Origin: Seohaeicola zhoushanensis
Lineage (GTDB): Bacteria > Pseudomonadota > Alphaproteobacteria > Rhodobacterales > Rhodobacteraceae
Reading direction: 5' to 3'
DNA: 64,000 nucleotides
Assembly (NCBI RefSeq): GCF_014656415.1
Contig: NZ_BNCJ01000001.1
Location: 62,001 to 126,000 of the forward strand
Below, piece by piece: positions 8,321 to 16,617 of the stretch. Made by a program: the position numbers and the translations under genes. The notes under the pieces were generated by a model that saw nothing but the letters and a program-made list of their open reading frames with translations, had not been told where the DNA came from and did no database searches. The first letter of the stretch is position 1, and each line of letters begins with the position of its first letter.

Positions 8321-8345
8321 GGCCGGCCCCAAAAAAGGGCCGGCC
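8321..8345 (+). terminator. Hairpin after the scaffold gene
   Basis: Nine-base perfect stem GGCCGGCCC / GGGCCGGCC (8321-8329 and 8337-8345) with loop CAAAAAA. There is no T-run after it, so it may act as a processing site or weak terminator rather than a strong rho-independent terminator. It lies 12 bases after the scaffold stop. Confidence 0.6.
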
Positions 8346-8371
8346 ACCATGATGCCAGGGGAAATGTCCGA

Positions 8372-8599
8372 ATGAGCATTCCGGAGATCCCAGTCACCCA
8401 AGACATGGTCACGGCCGGCCTCGAAGAACTGCGAGAGCACAACCTGGGTGAAGATTGGGCCTATGTTCTGGAATGCGTCTTCCGGGCCATGGTGTACGCA
8501 AATTTGGCCTCAGCTTCGGCCAGTACGCCCGAAATGAATTCGACAGCCTTTTCTGCAATGGCGATGGGCGACGTATCCTCTAGCGACGCGCCCAAGTGA
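8372..8599 (+). CDS. Small phage protein, about 45-75 aa, 3' end overlapped by cargo gene
   Basis: ATG 8372 is preceded by AGGGGA. The first 45 residues (MSIPEIPVTQDMVTAGLEEL ... FRAMVYANL) read like a normal small phage protein with two helices. The remaining 30 residues are Ser/Ala-rich and lie antisense to the end of the reverse-strand cargo gene (stop at 8461). Similar short phage proteins usually end at about residue 45, so I infer that arrival of the cargo replaced the original 3' end and extended the frame. Confidence 0.6.
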   Translation: MSIPEIPVTQDMVTAGLEELREHNLGEDWAYVLECVFRAMVYANLASASASTPEMNSTAFSAMAMGDVSSSDAPK

Positions 8600-9084
8600 G
8601 ACTTTGGTGGACCATAGACTTTACCGCCGCGCTTTACCGTCACGGGACGAAGCCTAACTTCCGGTTTGCGGACTTCGATCAGAACTGGTTTTCCGTCGAG
8701 AGACTGGACATCCATCCTACCGTCAGGACCTTGGCTGAAACTGATTTCGTTCGAATATCCTTCCGCCTGCTTCCCGATCATGACGCTCCCAGGGTGAAAC
8801 TGTGTGACTTTCTCGACCGAGTGTTCGTCCGCATTTCGAGCTTCATGCAGATACTGCATGAGCTGATCATCTTGGCGCCTTTGTTTCTGGCCGGCGTACC
8901 ATTGCCGGGTCTGTTCCGAGCACTTGCAGGCAACTTCAAGCTGGACGAACGCGCCGTTTGCGTGTGTTAGAAAGTCGTTCCACGCTCGTTCGAACTGGCG
9001 AAAATTGGTCGCCTTTTTGAGGTAGCTCAAGTCGTCACGAGCCCACTCTAGCCGGTCGCGGGACTTATTAAGATCCATCGTCAT
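8461..9084 (-). CDS. HEPN-like cargo protein, reverse strand, 207 aa
   Basis: A reverse-strand gene within the forward structural operon, with an excellent AAGGAGG site 7 bases before its ATG at 9084. The helical N-terminal half (residues 1-95) ends in YLHEARNADEHSVEK, which contains R83-N84-x3-H88, the Rx4-6H signature with a polar residue after Arg seen in HEPN ribonucleases and HEPN-fold proteins. The C-terminal half (100-207) has strands (VLIEVRKPEVRLRPVTVKRG) and a final helix. Its base composition is lower in GC than the neighbours, and its orientation suggests later acquisition. A defence, toxin or superinfection-exclusion role is inference; a non-catalytic HEPN-like fold is possible. 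Confidence 0.7.
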   Translation of the reverse strand: MTMDLNKSRDRLEWARDDLSYLKKATNFRQFERAWNDFLTHANGAFVQLEVACKCSEQTRQWYAGQKQRRQDDQLMQYLHEARNADEHSVEKVTQFHPGSVMIGKQAEGYSNEISFSQGPDGRMDVQSLDGKPVLIEVRKPEVRLRPVTVKRGGKVYGPPKSHLGASLEDTSPIAIAEKAVEFISGVLAEAEAKFAYTMARKTHSRT

Positions 9085-9134
9085 TTGCCCCTCCTTGGGG
9101 CGAAGTGACGCTGCAATGCGGCTTGACGTTGGCC

Positions 9135-9362
9135 CTAATCAGAGCCTAGTTTCAAGTGTTCCGTGAGTGGTAGCCGCATGCAGCGCGGTTGCTGAAGGAA
9201 AGCCGAGACATGGCTGGGGAGTTGTGTCTCGGTCCACTCACCCACACAATATACGGTAAGCCAGTTTTGCGAGTCCAGCGCTGTGTTTCGCTTTGTTGCG
9301 CTTATGTTCCCGTATTCACCATCTTGTTCGCGAGCGAAGTCGATCGCGCCAAACACCCACAT
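9135..9362 (-). CDS. Possible small cargo protein upstream of the HEPN-like gene, 75 aa
   Basis: Reverse-strand frame with stop at 9135 and ATG at 9362, 50 bp upstream of the HEPN-like gene and in the same direction, so the two could form an operon. The sequence is varied and not low complexity (MWVFGAIDFAREQDGEYGNI at the N-terminus). No clear ribosome binding site was found, and the region is AT-richer than the phage backbone. It matches nothing I recognise. It could instead be non-coding leader of the cargo segment. Confidence 0.4.
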   Translation of the reverse strand: MWVFGAIDFAREQDGEYGNISATKRNTALDSQNWLTVYCVGEWTETQLPSHVSAFLQQPRCMRLPLTEHLKLGSD

Positions 9363-9585
9363 GTTCGGCCGCTAGTCGCTTCACAAACCAGATTTTGTTT
9401 GACTTCCGCCGAAATCTCGGGATGAAATCCCCCCTGACGGGCGACCCTGCCTTAGCGGGGTCCGTCTGATCCGGGACAAGCCCCGGCGCCAAGGCCGCGA
9501 TACGGTCAGGTGCGGGTCCGGCAGCAGCCGGGCGACCCCTCCGAAAACCAACCACCATCGTTGATTTTTCGAGAGAGGGGCAAGC

Positions 9586-10533
9586 ATGTCCTACGAACAA
9601 CTGGTCGAAGACCATCACAAGATACTCTTCCGCGACAACGTCGCGATGGTCGCGCAGCAGGTCACCAACCACATCATGGGCGCGGTCACCGTCATCCCGG
9701 CGAGCGGCGAAGCGGTCAACGCCGCCGACCTGGTCGGCAAGGTCGAAGCGAGCGACATCGAAGAGCATTCGCGCACGAACCCGGACAACCCGGCCGGCAA
9801 GTCGCGCCGCTGGCTGGTCTACCCGATCGGCATCGAGAGCGGCGAGCTCATCACCAAGGACGTGATGTTCAAGCACGCGATGGATTCGACCTCGATGCTG
9901 CTGCGCGCGCACGTCGCGGCCGTAGTGCGCAAGCAGCAGGACCGCATCCTGGGCGTGAAGGCCAAAGTCGGCGGCGGCTGGGAGATGTCCGGCCGTGGCC
10001 TCTTCGGTCAGGCATCGGGCGGCAAGCTGCCGGGCACCGATCTGTCGGACCTGCCCTCGGGCAACTTCATCCCGCACAACGCCGCAGGCGGCTCCACCGG
10101 TCTGAACACCGAGAAGCTGCGCAAGGCGACCGAGGCGATGGAGCTGGCGGACTTCGGTTTCGAGACCGAAATGGCCGTCTACTGCGCCATCACGCCGAAG
10201 CAGAAGACCGACCTGCTGAACCTTGCCCTGGCGACCAAGACCCAGCTGAACCAGTTCCAGCTGCAGCAGATTGAGAGCGGCAAGCCGACCACGCTGCTGG
10301 GGATCACCTGGATCTTCACCAACCGCCTGCCGACCGACGCCAATGGCTATCGCCTCTGCCCGATCTGGACGAAGGAGAACGTCATCGTCGGCGAGTGGCA
10401 GGGCATCAACGGCCGCATCTGGAACGACACCTCCAAGCGCAACCTGCCGCAGATCATGGTGGACGCCTACCTGGACGCCACCCGGATCGAGGACATCGGC
10501 GTCCGCGTCATCCGCTGCGAAGAAGCGGCCTGA
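9586..10533 (+). CDS. Major capsid protein
   Basis: 315 residues with GAGAGGGG just before the ATG at 9586. It shows the pattern of the podoviral HK97-fold capsid family: MSYEQLVEDHHKILFRDNVAMVAQQ opening in two parts (first residues helical), the SDIEEHSRTNPDNPAGKSRRW segment (extended loop region), VYCAITPKQKTDLLN, and the C-terminal LDATRIEDIGVRVIRCEE. It forms the icosahedral shell with the scaffold and portal. A reverse-strand cargo insert lies upstream; a terminator-like hairpin follows, as after gene 10 of T7. Confidence 0.93.
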   Translation: MSYEQLVEDHHKILFRDNVAMVAQQVTNHIMGAVTVIPASGEAVNAADLVGKVEASDIEEHSRTNPDNPAGKSRRWLVYPIGIESGELITKDVMFKHAMDSTSMLLRAHVAAVVRKQQDRILGVKAKVGGGWEMSGRGLFGQASGGKLPGTDLSDLPSGNFIPHNAAGGSTGLNTEKLRKATEAMELADFGFETEMAVYCAITPKQKTDLLNLALATKTQLNQFQLQQIESGKPTTLLGITWIFTNRLPTDANGYRLCPIWTKENVIVGEWQGINGRIWNDTSKRNLPQIMVDAYLDATRIEDIGVRVIRCEEAA

Positions 10534-10542
10534 TTTTTCCTG

Positions 10543-10565
10543 CGGGGCTGGCGCGGCCGGCCCCG
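10543..10565 (+). terminator. Terminator-like hairpin after the capsid gene
   Basis: A 10-bp stem with one G-U pair (10543-10552 with 10556-10565), loop GCG, followed by TTTCC. It lies 10 bases after the capsid stop. T7-like phages have their late terminator at this place, so capsid mRNA could be made in excess of downstream tail mRNA. Confidence 0.7.
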
Positions 10566-10615
10566 TTTCCCCTTCCTTCCCGGCCCCCTGACCGGACCCA
10601 AACGGAGACCCAGAC

Positions 10616-11071
10616 ATGGCTGTAGTCAAAGGCCGTTCCGACCTCATCCACGATCCCGCCGACGCCACCAGCGTGCCGGCGGATGCCAAGCGCGCCCGCG
10701 GCCGCCAGGTGACCCTGACCGGCACGCTGGCAAACGCTGCCGCCGACAGCAACACGTCGAAGTATCACCTGGGTGATCTGCCTTCGCGCTGCATCCCCAA
10801 GGAGCTGTTCTTCGACGTCGAGAACTGGGGTTTTGCCCAGGTGGTCATCGGCACGGAGACCGACACCGACGCGCTGCTCGATGTCGCGAAATCGGCCGCC
10901 ACCACCCAGACGATCACCACGCGCGGCACCGCGAACCACGCCAAGGAGCTCTGGGACATGCTCGGCCTGTCGGCCGATCCCGGCGGCATGATTTCGCTCT
11001 GGGTGCACGCCGAGGCCGATGCCGCCGGCGCGGGCTCGATGCCCTTCGAGCTGACCTACCTCACCGACTGA
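10616..11071 (+). CDS. Hypothetical virion protein, possible capsid decoration protein, 151 aa
   Basis: Follows the capsid terminator, with GGAG about 12 bases before the ATG. The protein is beta-rich (RQVTLTGTLANAAAD, FAQVVIGTETDTDALLDV, MISLWVHAEADAAGAGSMPF), without signal peptide or membrane span. Position between capsid and tail tubular protein A, high expected expression and beta content suggest a head decoration or fibre-type protein. No family is recognised. Confidence 0.65.
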   Translation: MAVVKGRSDLIHDPADATSVPADAKRARGRQVTLTGTLANAAADSNTSKYHLGDLPSRCIPKELFFDVENWGFAQVVIGTETDTDALLDVAKSAATTQTITTRGTANHAKELWDMLGLSADPGGMISLWVHAEADAAGAGSMPFELTYLTD

Positions 11072-11127
11072 CACCGACGGGCGGGGCCGACCGCCCTGCC
11101 CGCTCGCCTGGAACCGGAGCCTGATCC

Positions 11128-11727
11128 ATGGCCGACCCCATCGCCACCGCCGGTATCACCGCCCAGGCGTGCCGGATCATGGAGAAGACCCCGGTTTCCT
11201 CGCTGGCCGATGGTGGCGACCTGGCCGCCAGCCTCGACAACCAATACCTGCCCTCGATCAATTTCTGCCTCGCCGAGTATGACTGGAGCTTTGCCCGCAA
11301 GCTCACCGTCCTGCCGCCGCTCAGCGCGTTGCCGGCCGGCGTATTCGCGGATCCCGACCTTCCCGGAACCTTCCAGCTGCCCGGCGACTGCCTCGTCCTG
11401 CGCAAGGTATACCCGAACGATCTGGCCTATCGGCAGGATGGCACTCTGCTCCGCGCTCTCCAGACCACCAGCCTCACGATCCGCTATACCGCGAAGCAGA
11501 CCAATGAAGCGGTCATGCCGCCCGCTTTCACGCTGCTGGCCGCTTACGAGCTGGCCCTGCGCTTGGCGCCGCAGTGGGTCGGATCTCGCACCAAGCGCGA
11601 GGACATGGCGACCATGCGCGGCCAGATACTCGTCGCCGCGCAGATGGCCGAGCGCACCAATGCCTCGCACTTCCGCCTGGACGGCCGCGACGATCAACCC
11701 GACTGGGCGACCGAGGCGATCCTATGA
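11128..11727 (+). CDS. Tail tubular protein A (T7 gp11-like)
   Basis: 199 residues; the family is normally about 190-220. The features NQYLPSINFCLAEYDWSFARK (near residues 38-58), the LPGDCLVLRKVYPND segment and IRYTAKQTNEAVMPPAFTLLAAYELALRLAP are typical of the podoviral gatekeeper protein that docks on the portal and connects to the nozzle. Its stop overlaps the ATG of tail tubular protein B (ATGA), so the two are coupled. Confidence 0.88.
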   Translation: MADPIATAGITAQACRIMEKTPVSSLADGGDLAASLDNQYLPSINFCLAEYDWSFARKLTVLPPLSALPAGVFADPDLPGTFQLPGDCLVLRKVYPNDLAYRQDGTLLRALQTTSLTIRYTAKQTNEAVMPPAFTLLAAYELALRLAPQWVGSRTKREDMATMRGQILVAAQMAERTNASHFRLDGRDDQPDWATEAIL

Positions 11728-13934
11728 GCGCGACCCGGCCCCGCCAGAACGCCTTCAGCAGCGGCGAGATCGACCCGCTGCTGCATTCGCGCGAGGACTT
11801 CCAGCGCCACCAGACCGGCACACGCACGATGTCGGGCTTCATTCCGCTGCGCCAGGGCGGCTTCACCCGCGCGCCCGGCTCGATCTACCGGGGCACCACG
11901 AAGGACAACAAGAAGTGCCGCCGTGTGCCCTTCCAGTTCGCCGACAACGACGCGCTGAGCCTGGAATTCACCGGGCTGGTCATGCGCGTCTGGCGCTACG
12001 GCGAGTTGGTGCTGTCCGGCGGCTCGCCTTACGAGCTCGCCACCCCGTTCAAGCAGAACGACCTGAACAAGCTGAGCTGGGTGCAGGACAAGGACGTGAT
12101 CTACATGACCGATGGCGAAGGCCCGGTTCAGAAGATCACCCGCCTCGCGCTCGACAACTGGACGATTGCGGACGCCGCCTTCGATACCGGCCCTTTCAAG
12201 GTCCAGAACCTGGACGAGGCCCTGACCATCCAGGCATCGGCCGCCACCGGCACCATCACGCTGACCGCCACCGGAGGCATTTTCTCGGCAGACTGGGTCG
12301 GCAGCCTGATCCGACTGGCGCCGACCGACATCGACATCCCGAAATGGGTCGGCAACCAGACCGCCAGCGTCGGCGACAAGGTGATCTTCGACAGCCGGAT
12401 CTACGAGCTGACCGCCGGCACAAATACCGGACTGGAGCCGCCGACCCACGAGGCCGGCACCGTGCTGACCACCGGCACCACAAAATACAAGTTTATCTCT
12501 GACCTGGTCGGCCTCGTCCGTGTCACCGCCTACACGGACAGCAACCACGTCACGGCCGAGGTGCTGAAGACGATCCCCGCGCCGATCGTTGCGGCCGCGA
12601 CCTACCGCTGGTCCGAAGGCGCCTGGAGCGTCCGGCAGGGATGGCCGGCCGCGCTTGAAATGTACATCCAGCGCTTCTGGGCGGCGGCCACCGAGAGCGA
12701 GCCACGCACTGTCTGGGCGAGCACTCTGGGCGCCTTCGAGGATTTCACGCCGGGCGCCGAGGCGGACGAGAGTTTCGCCTATACGATCAGCGCGACACAG
12801 ACCCAGAACAAGATCCAGTGGCTGGCGCGCGGCAGGAAGGGCATCTACATCGGTGCCCTGGGCGAGGTCTATCTCGGCAAGTCCGATACACCCGGCAGCG
12901 CGATCAGCCCTACCACCTTCGACACCGAGCTGGTCAGCCCCGACGGATCCACGAAGGAACGGCCGATCGGTGGCCACGGCTATCCGATCCACGTCGCTCG
13001 CGGCGGTTTCATTGTCCAGGAACTGCGCTATTCCTTCGAGGAAGACGGCGTGCGCCCGATTGAGTTGTCCCTTCCCTCCCAGCATCTGGGCGGTCGCGGC
13101 TTCGGGCGCGGCGTCTGGCAGTCCAAGCCGCAGCGCTATGGCTGGTACATCCTGGGCGATGGCTCGCTGGCAGTCGTGGGCTACGACCCCGATCAGGACG
13201 TCCTCGGCTGGGCCGTCATTCCGGTGGCGGGTGGCGTGGTCGAAGACATCGACGTCACACCCGGCCTTGATGGCGGCACCGACATCGTCAACCTCGTTGT
13301 GCGCCGCACGATCGACGGCGTGACCGTGCGCTATGTCGAAGAGCAGGCGCTGATCTACGGCGTGCTGATCGGAACCGAGCCGATCCACAAGGCGATCCAT
13401 GTCTTTGCCGCGTCAGTGTTCGAACCGGGGGCGCCGGAGGACACCTTCACGGTTGCGCACCTGGTCGGCCAGGACGTCTACGCCTGGACGGACAAGGGCC
13501 AACATGGCCCCTTCACCGTCCCGGTCGGCGGGTCGATCCAGCTGCCGGTCGAGGTCAATCATGCAGTGATCGGCCTCTTCGATGACACCCACATGGTCGA
13601 AACCCTCGGACTGCAGGCGGCCGCGAAGGACGGGGCAACCCAGGGCCGGCAGCGTCGGCTCCTGGATAAGCAGGGCATCGACGTTTACAAAACCGCCGCC
13701 GGGCGCGTCGCCGCCGTCGAGCGCATGTTCGGATCCGAGCCGCGCGAGCTCGGCCAGCACGATCTCCTGCGCCGCCAGATCGCAGCCGATCTGACCACCG
13801 CCTGGTCGGGCACGGCACGGGTCGACGCGAATAGCGGATTTGCGGACGAGGTCTCACTGCGCTTCTACCCCGTTGGCGCCGCCCCCATGACCGTGACCGC
13901 CCTCACGCCTAACATCGACGAAGGGGGTCCCTGA
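11724..13934 (+). CDS. Tail tubular protein B (T7 gp12-like nozzle)
   Basis: 736 residues from the ATG overlapping the tail A stop. The N-terminus RQNAFSSGEIDPLLHSREDF and the GFIPLRQGGFTRAPGS motif are family hallmarks. The rest is a beta-rich multi-propeller-like protein including the segment WVGNQTASVGDKVIFDSRIY (about residues 205-225), which resembles an inserted carbohydrate-binding-type module, and AAATESEPRTVWASTLGAFEDF. It forms the hexameric nozzle through which DNA and ejection proteins leave. The stop overlaps the next ATG. Confidence 0.9.
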   Translation: MSATRPRQNAFSSGEIDPLLHSREDFQRHQTGTRTMSGFIPLRQGGFTRAPGSIYRGTTKDNKKCRRVPFQFADNDALSLEFTGLVMRVWRYGELVLSGGSPYELATPFKQNDLNKLSWVQDKDVIYMTDGEGPVQKITRLALDNWTIADAAFDTGPFKVQNLDEALTIQASAATGTITLTATGGIFSADWVGSLIRLAPTDIDIPKWVGNQTASVGDKVIFDSRIYELTAGTNTGLEPPTHEAGTVLTTGTTKYKFISDLVGLVRVTAYTDSNHVTAEVLKTIPAPIVAAATYRWSEGAWSVRQGWPAALEMYIQRFWAAATESEPRTVWASTLGAFEDFTPGAEADESFAYTISATQTQNKIQWLARGRKGIYIGALGEVYLGKSDTPGSAISPTTFDTELVSPDGSTKERPIGGHGYPIHVARGGFIVQELRYSFEEDGVRPIELSLPSQHLGGRGFGRGVWQSKPQRYGWYILGDGSLAVVGYDPDQDVLGWAVIPVAGGVVEDIDVTPGLDGGTDIVNLVVRRTIDGVTVRYVEEQALIYGVLIGTEPIHKAIHVFAASVFEPGAPEDTFTVAHLVGQDVYAWTDKGQHGPFTVPVGGSIQLPVEVNHAVIGLFDDTHMVETLGLQAAAKDGATQGRQRRLLDKQGIDVYKTAAGRVAAVERMFGSEPRELGQHDLLRRQIAADLTTAWSGTARVDANSGFADEVSLRFYPVGAAPMTVTALTPNIDEGGP

Positions 13935-14497
13935 TGTGTTTCCCGCCGGGATTTCTCGCACCATTGGTCGGCGGCGGCGCAGCCGCTGGCGCGGGGGCTG
14001 CAGCAGCTGGTGGCGCAGCGGCCGGCGCGGCAACAGCCGGCGCGGCCTCCATCGGCAGCACGCTTCAGACGCTCGGGATGGTCACAGGCATCGTCGGCTC
14101 GCTGGCCACCGGCATTCAGGCGAACAATGCCGCCAAGAACAGCGCCGCCGCGATCGAGCAGCAGAAGCAAACCGAGCTGGTTCTGTCGAGCACGCGCGAA
14201 GAGCGCAGCCGGCAGAGGTTCCGCTCGGCCATGGCGCAGCAGCGCGCGGATCTGGTGTCGCGCGGCGTCGAGCTTGACAGCCCGACCGCGATCTTCCTCG
14301 GCCAGAACGCCGCTTCCGAAATGGTCTACGAGGCCCAGACCATCCGCCAGGGCGGTCAGGCTACGGCGGCCGAGCTGACCGCCAGCCAGCGCGCCTTGCG
14401 TGCACAGGGACAGGGCGCGCTCCTGAAGGGCGGCTTTGGTGCTGCCGGCCAATTCCTGACCGCCGCTCCCGAGATCTGGCCGGAGCTGCTGGCATGA
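13934..14497 (+). CDS. Internal virion protein B (T7 gp14-like)
   Basis: 187 residues. An Ala/Gly-rich hydrophobic N-terminus (residues 8-70, with GGGAAAGAGAAAAGG) is followed by a long helical segment IEQQKQTELVLSSTREERSR and a C-terminal Ala/Gly/Gln part. This pattern and the position before two large internal proteins match T7 gp14, which is ejected and forms a channel in the outer membrane. The ATG overlaps the previous stop, and its stop overlaps the next start. Confidence 0.82.
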   Translation: MCFPPGFLAPLVGGGAAAGAGAAAAGGAAAGAATAGAASIGSTLQTLGMVTGIVGSLATGIQANNAAKNSAAAIEQQKQTELVLSSTREERSRQRFRSAMAQQRADLVSRGVELDSPTAIFLGQNAASEMVYEAQTIRQGGQATAAELTASQRALRAQGQGALLKGGFGAAGQFLTAAPEIWPELLA

Positions 14498-16617
14498 GCC
14501 TGACGGTCCCCCGCTCCAACGCTGATCCGGGCCGCGCCGCGCGCGTCGGCGCACCGGTCACAAACGGCGCTGCCGAGGCCGTGGCCGACTTCGGCAACGT
14601 GATGTTCAAGGTCGGCACCGCGCTCGAGACTGACCGGCTCGATCGGCAGATGCAGCGTCTGCAGGTCGACATCACCCGCGACTTGAACGACCTGCGCCTG
14701 AAGACCGAGCAGATCGGCGACCCGGATGCGGCCGAAACAGCTTGGAAGGAAGGCAAGGCCGCGCTCCTGGCAAGCTACAACCAGGCTGGCGCCGACGGTC
14801 GCGCGCGGGTCGACCCGAAGAACATGGAGCGCTTCGGCCTCGCGTTCGACGACCTGGCGAACCGCCACGCCTTCAGCCTGGGCAGCCGCACCCTGGAGCT
14901 GCGCCGTGCCGAGCGCCAGGCGAATTACATGGCCTACACGCACGAGGCCGCGAAGGTCTATGCCTCGGGCGACGAGCAGCTGCGCGACAAGACGCTGGCC
15001 GATCTGGACGCGATGATCGACGCCGACGTGGCCGCGGGCCGATACGACGCGGCCGAGGGCCAGAAGCGCAAGCAGGATTTCCGCTCCGACGGCGACAACG
15101 CCCGCGCCATCAACATGATCAGCGCGGATCCCGAGGCCTTCCAGAAGTCCGCCGACGCGGGACAGTTCCCCGGCATTCCGGCCGACAACCTGGCGCGCTA
15201 CCGCGCCCAGGCGCAGAACGCGATCGAGGCCAATGCCAAGGCCGCGCAGGTCGCCGCCGACAAGGCCGCGAAGGAGCGCGCGAAGGCGCTTGACGATCGC
15301 CTGGACGAGATCATCGGCATCGCCGGCCGGGGTGCCCAGGCGGTGGACGAGAAGTTCCTGAACGACCCCGAGGTCCTGGCGCGCCCGAAGGCCGCCGAGG
15401 CGAAGGCGGCTCTGGCCCTGCGCGACGAGGGCAAGCTGATCCTGCACATGACGCCGGCCGAGCTGAAGAAGGAGATCGCCTCGGAGAAGGCCGGCAAGAA
15501 ACAGCACGAGTGGCAGACCGACCGGCTGAAGCTGCTGGAAGACACGCTGGCCAAGCACGAAGCAGGCTATGGCGACGACTATGTGGCCTATGCCCAGGAG
15601 CTGGGCCGCGATGTGCCGCCGCTGCTGACCTTCGACCCGGCCAAGCCCGGCAACCTCGCCCAGTCGCTTCGCGCGCGCACCGACTGGGCCGAGCAGGACC
15701 GCGTCCTTCACGGCGCCAAGAGCACGGACATCCTGTCGGACGCCGAGCGCGAGAGCCTGGAGCAGTTCGCCAACAAGAGCGCGGATCCCGCCGTGCGCCT
15801 CGCCCTGGCCAACGAGCTGGTGCAGGGGCTCGGCAAGAACGCGGCGGCAGAGGCGCGCAAGATCAGCGACGATCCGGCGCTTGACTGGGTGACCGACCTT
15901 GTTCGGCTCGGCGCTCCGAAGGCGACGCAGCGCGCCATCCTCGACGGTCAGTCGAAGCTCGATGACAAGACGGCGATTTCGCCGAGCCGCAACGACGCGA
16001 TCGAGCTGTTCCACGAAGTGACGGGCGGCGAGTTCCGCGACCTCAACCAGCTGAGCGAGCGCGTGCTGACCAGCGCGATCGCGATCTACGCCGGCGAAAA
16101 CCCCGATGCGGATCCGGCGTCGATCGACAACGAGGCATTCGAGCGCGCCGTCAACCGGGCGCTTGGCGGCAATGGCGAAAAGGTCGGCGGCCTGCAGGAG
16201 TTGGGCGGCATTGGCAGCCGCTACACCGTGCCCTTGCCGGTCAACATCGGGCGAGACGAGGTGGAACACGGCTTCGATGCTATCGAGGCCGATCTCTCGC
16301 GGCCGCTGGTCTACGACGATCCGAAACAACAGGGCGGCCCAGGCGCGCATCACTTCAAGCCGGTTGAGCTGAAGCGGCTGGTGCAGGCCTCGGTCACCGG
16401 CAAACAGGTCCCGGATTTCGGGGATCCGGCCAGCGAGGACTATGCGCCCCGCTCGCTCTGGGGCCAGTTGCGCATCGAAGCCGTCTGGCCCGACGGCAGC
16501 CCGACGGACAGCTACCTGCTCTATCGGCAGCAGGGCAGTCGCCGCCTGTATCTTCAGGACACGGAAGGGAAACCCTTCGTCATGTCACTGAATCGGTTGC
16601 GGGAGGCGACGCAGTGA
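14494..16617 (+). CDS. Internal virion protein C (T7 gp15-like)
   Basis: 707 residues, almost wholly helical and charged, with coiled-coil-prone stretches around residues 230-275 (AKAAQVAADKAAKERAKALD) and a C-terminal DPASEDYAPRSLWGQLRIEAVWPDG. Length and all-alpha character fit the gp15 class, which forms the periplasmic tunnel with gp16 during DNA ejection. The start is coupled (ATGA) to the gp14-like gene and the stop overlaps the gp16-like gene. Confidence 0.82.
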   Translation: MSLTVPRSNADPGRAARVGAPVTNGAAEAVADFGNVMFKVGTALETDRLDRQMQRLQVDITRDLNDLRLKTEQIGDPDAAETAWKEGKAALLASYNQAGADGRARVDPKNMERFGLAFDDLANRHAFSLGSRTLELRRAERQANYMAYTHEAAKVYASGDEQLRDKTLADLDAMIDADVAAGRYDAAEGQKRKQDFRSDGDNARAINMISADPEAFQKSADAGQFPGIPADNLARYRAQAQNAIEANAKAAQVAADKAAKERAKALDDRLDEIIGIAGRGAQAVDEKFLNDPEVLARPKAAEAKAALALRDEGKLILHMTPAELKKEIASEKAGKKQHEWQTDRLKLLEDTLAKHEAGYGDDYVAYAQELGRDVPPLLTFDPAKPGNLAQSLRARTDWAEQDRVLHGAKSTDILSDAERESLEQFANKSADPAVRLALANELVQGLGKNAAAEARKISDDPALDWVTDLVRLGAPKATQRAILDGQSKLDDKTAISPSRNDAIELFHEVTGGEFRDLNQLSERVLTSAIAIYAGENPDADPASIDNEAFERAVNRALGGNGEKVGGLQELGGIGSRYTVPLPVNIGRDEVEHGFDAIEADLSRPLVYDDPKQQGGPGAHHFKPVELKRLVQASVTGKQVPDFGDPASEDYAPRSLWGQLRIEAVWPDGSPTDSYLLYRQQGSRRLYLQDTEGKPFVMSLNRLREATQ

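Noticed and set aside
8372-8599. Treating the forward 75-residue frame as fully antisense artefact
   Set aside because: Its first 45 codons lie outside or barely inside the reverse gene, follow a good ribosome binding site and read like a phage protein; only the tail is doubtful.
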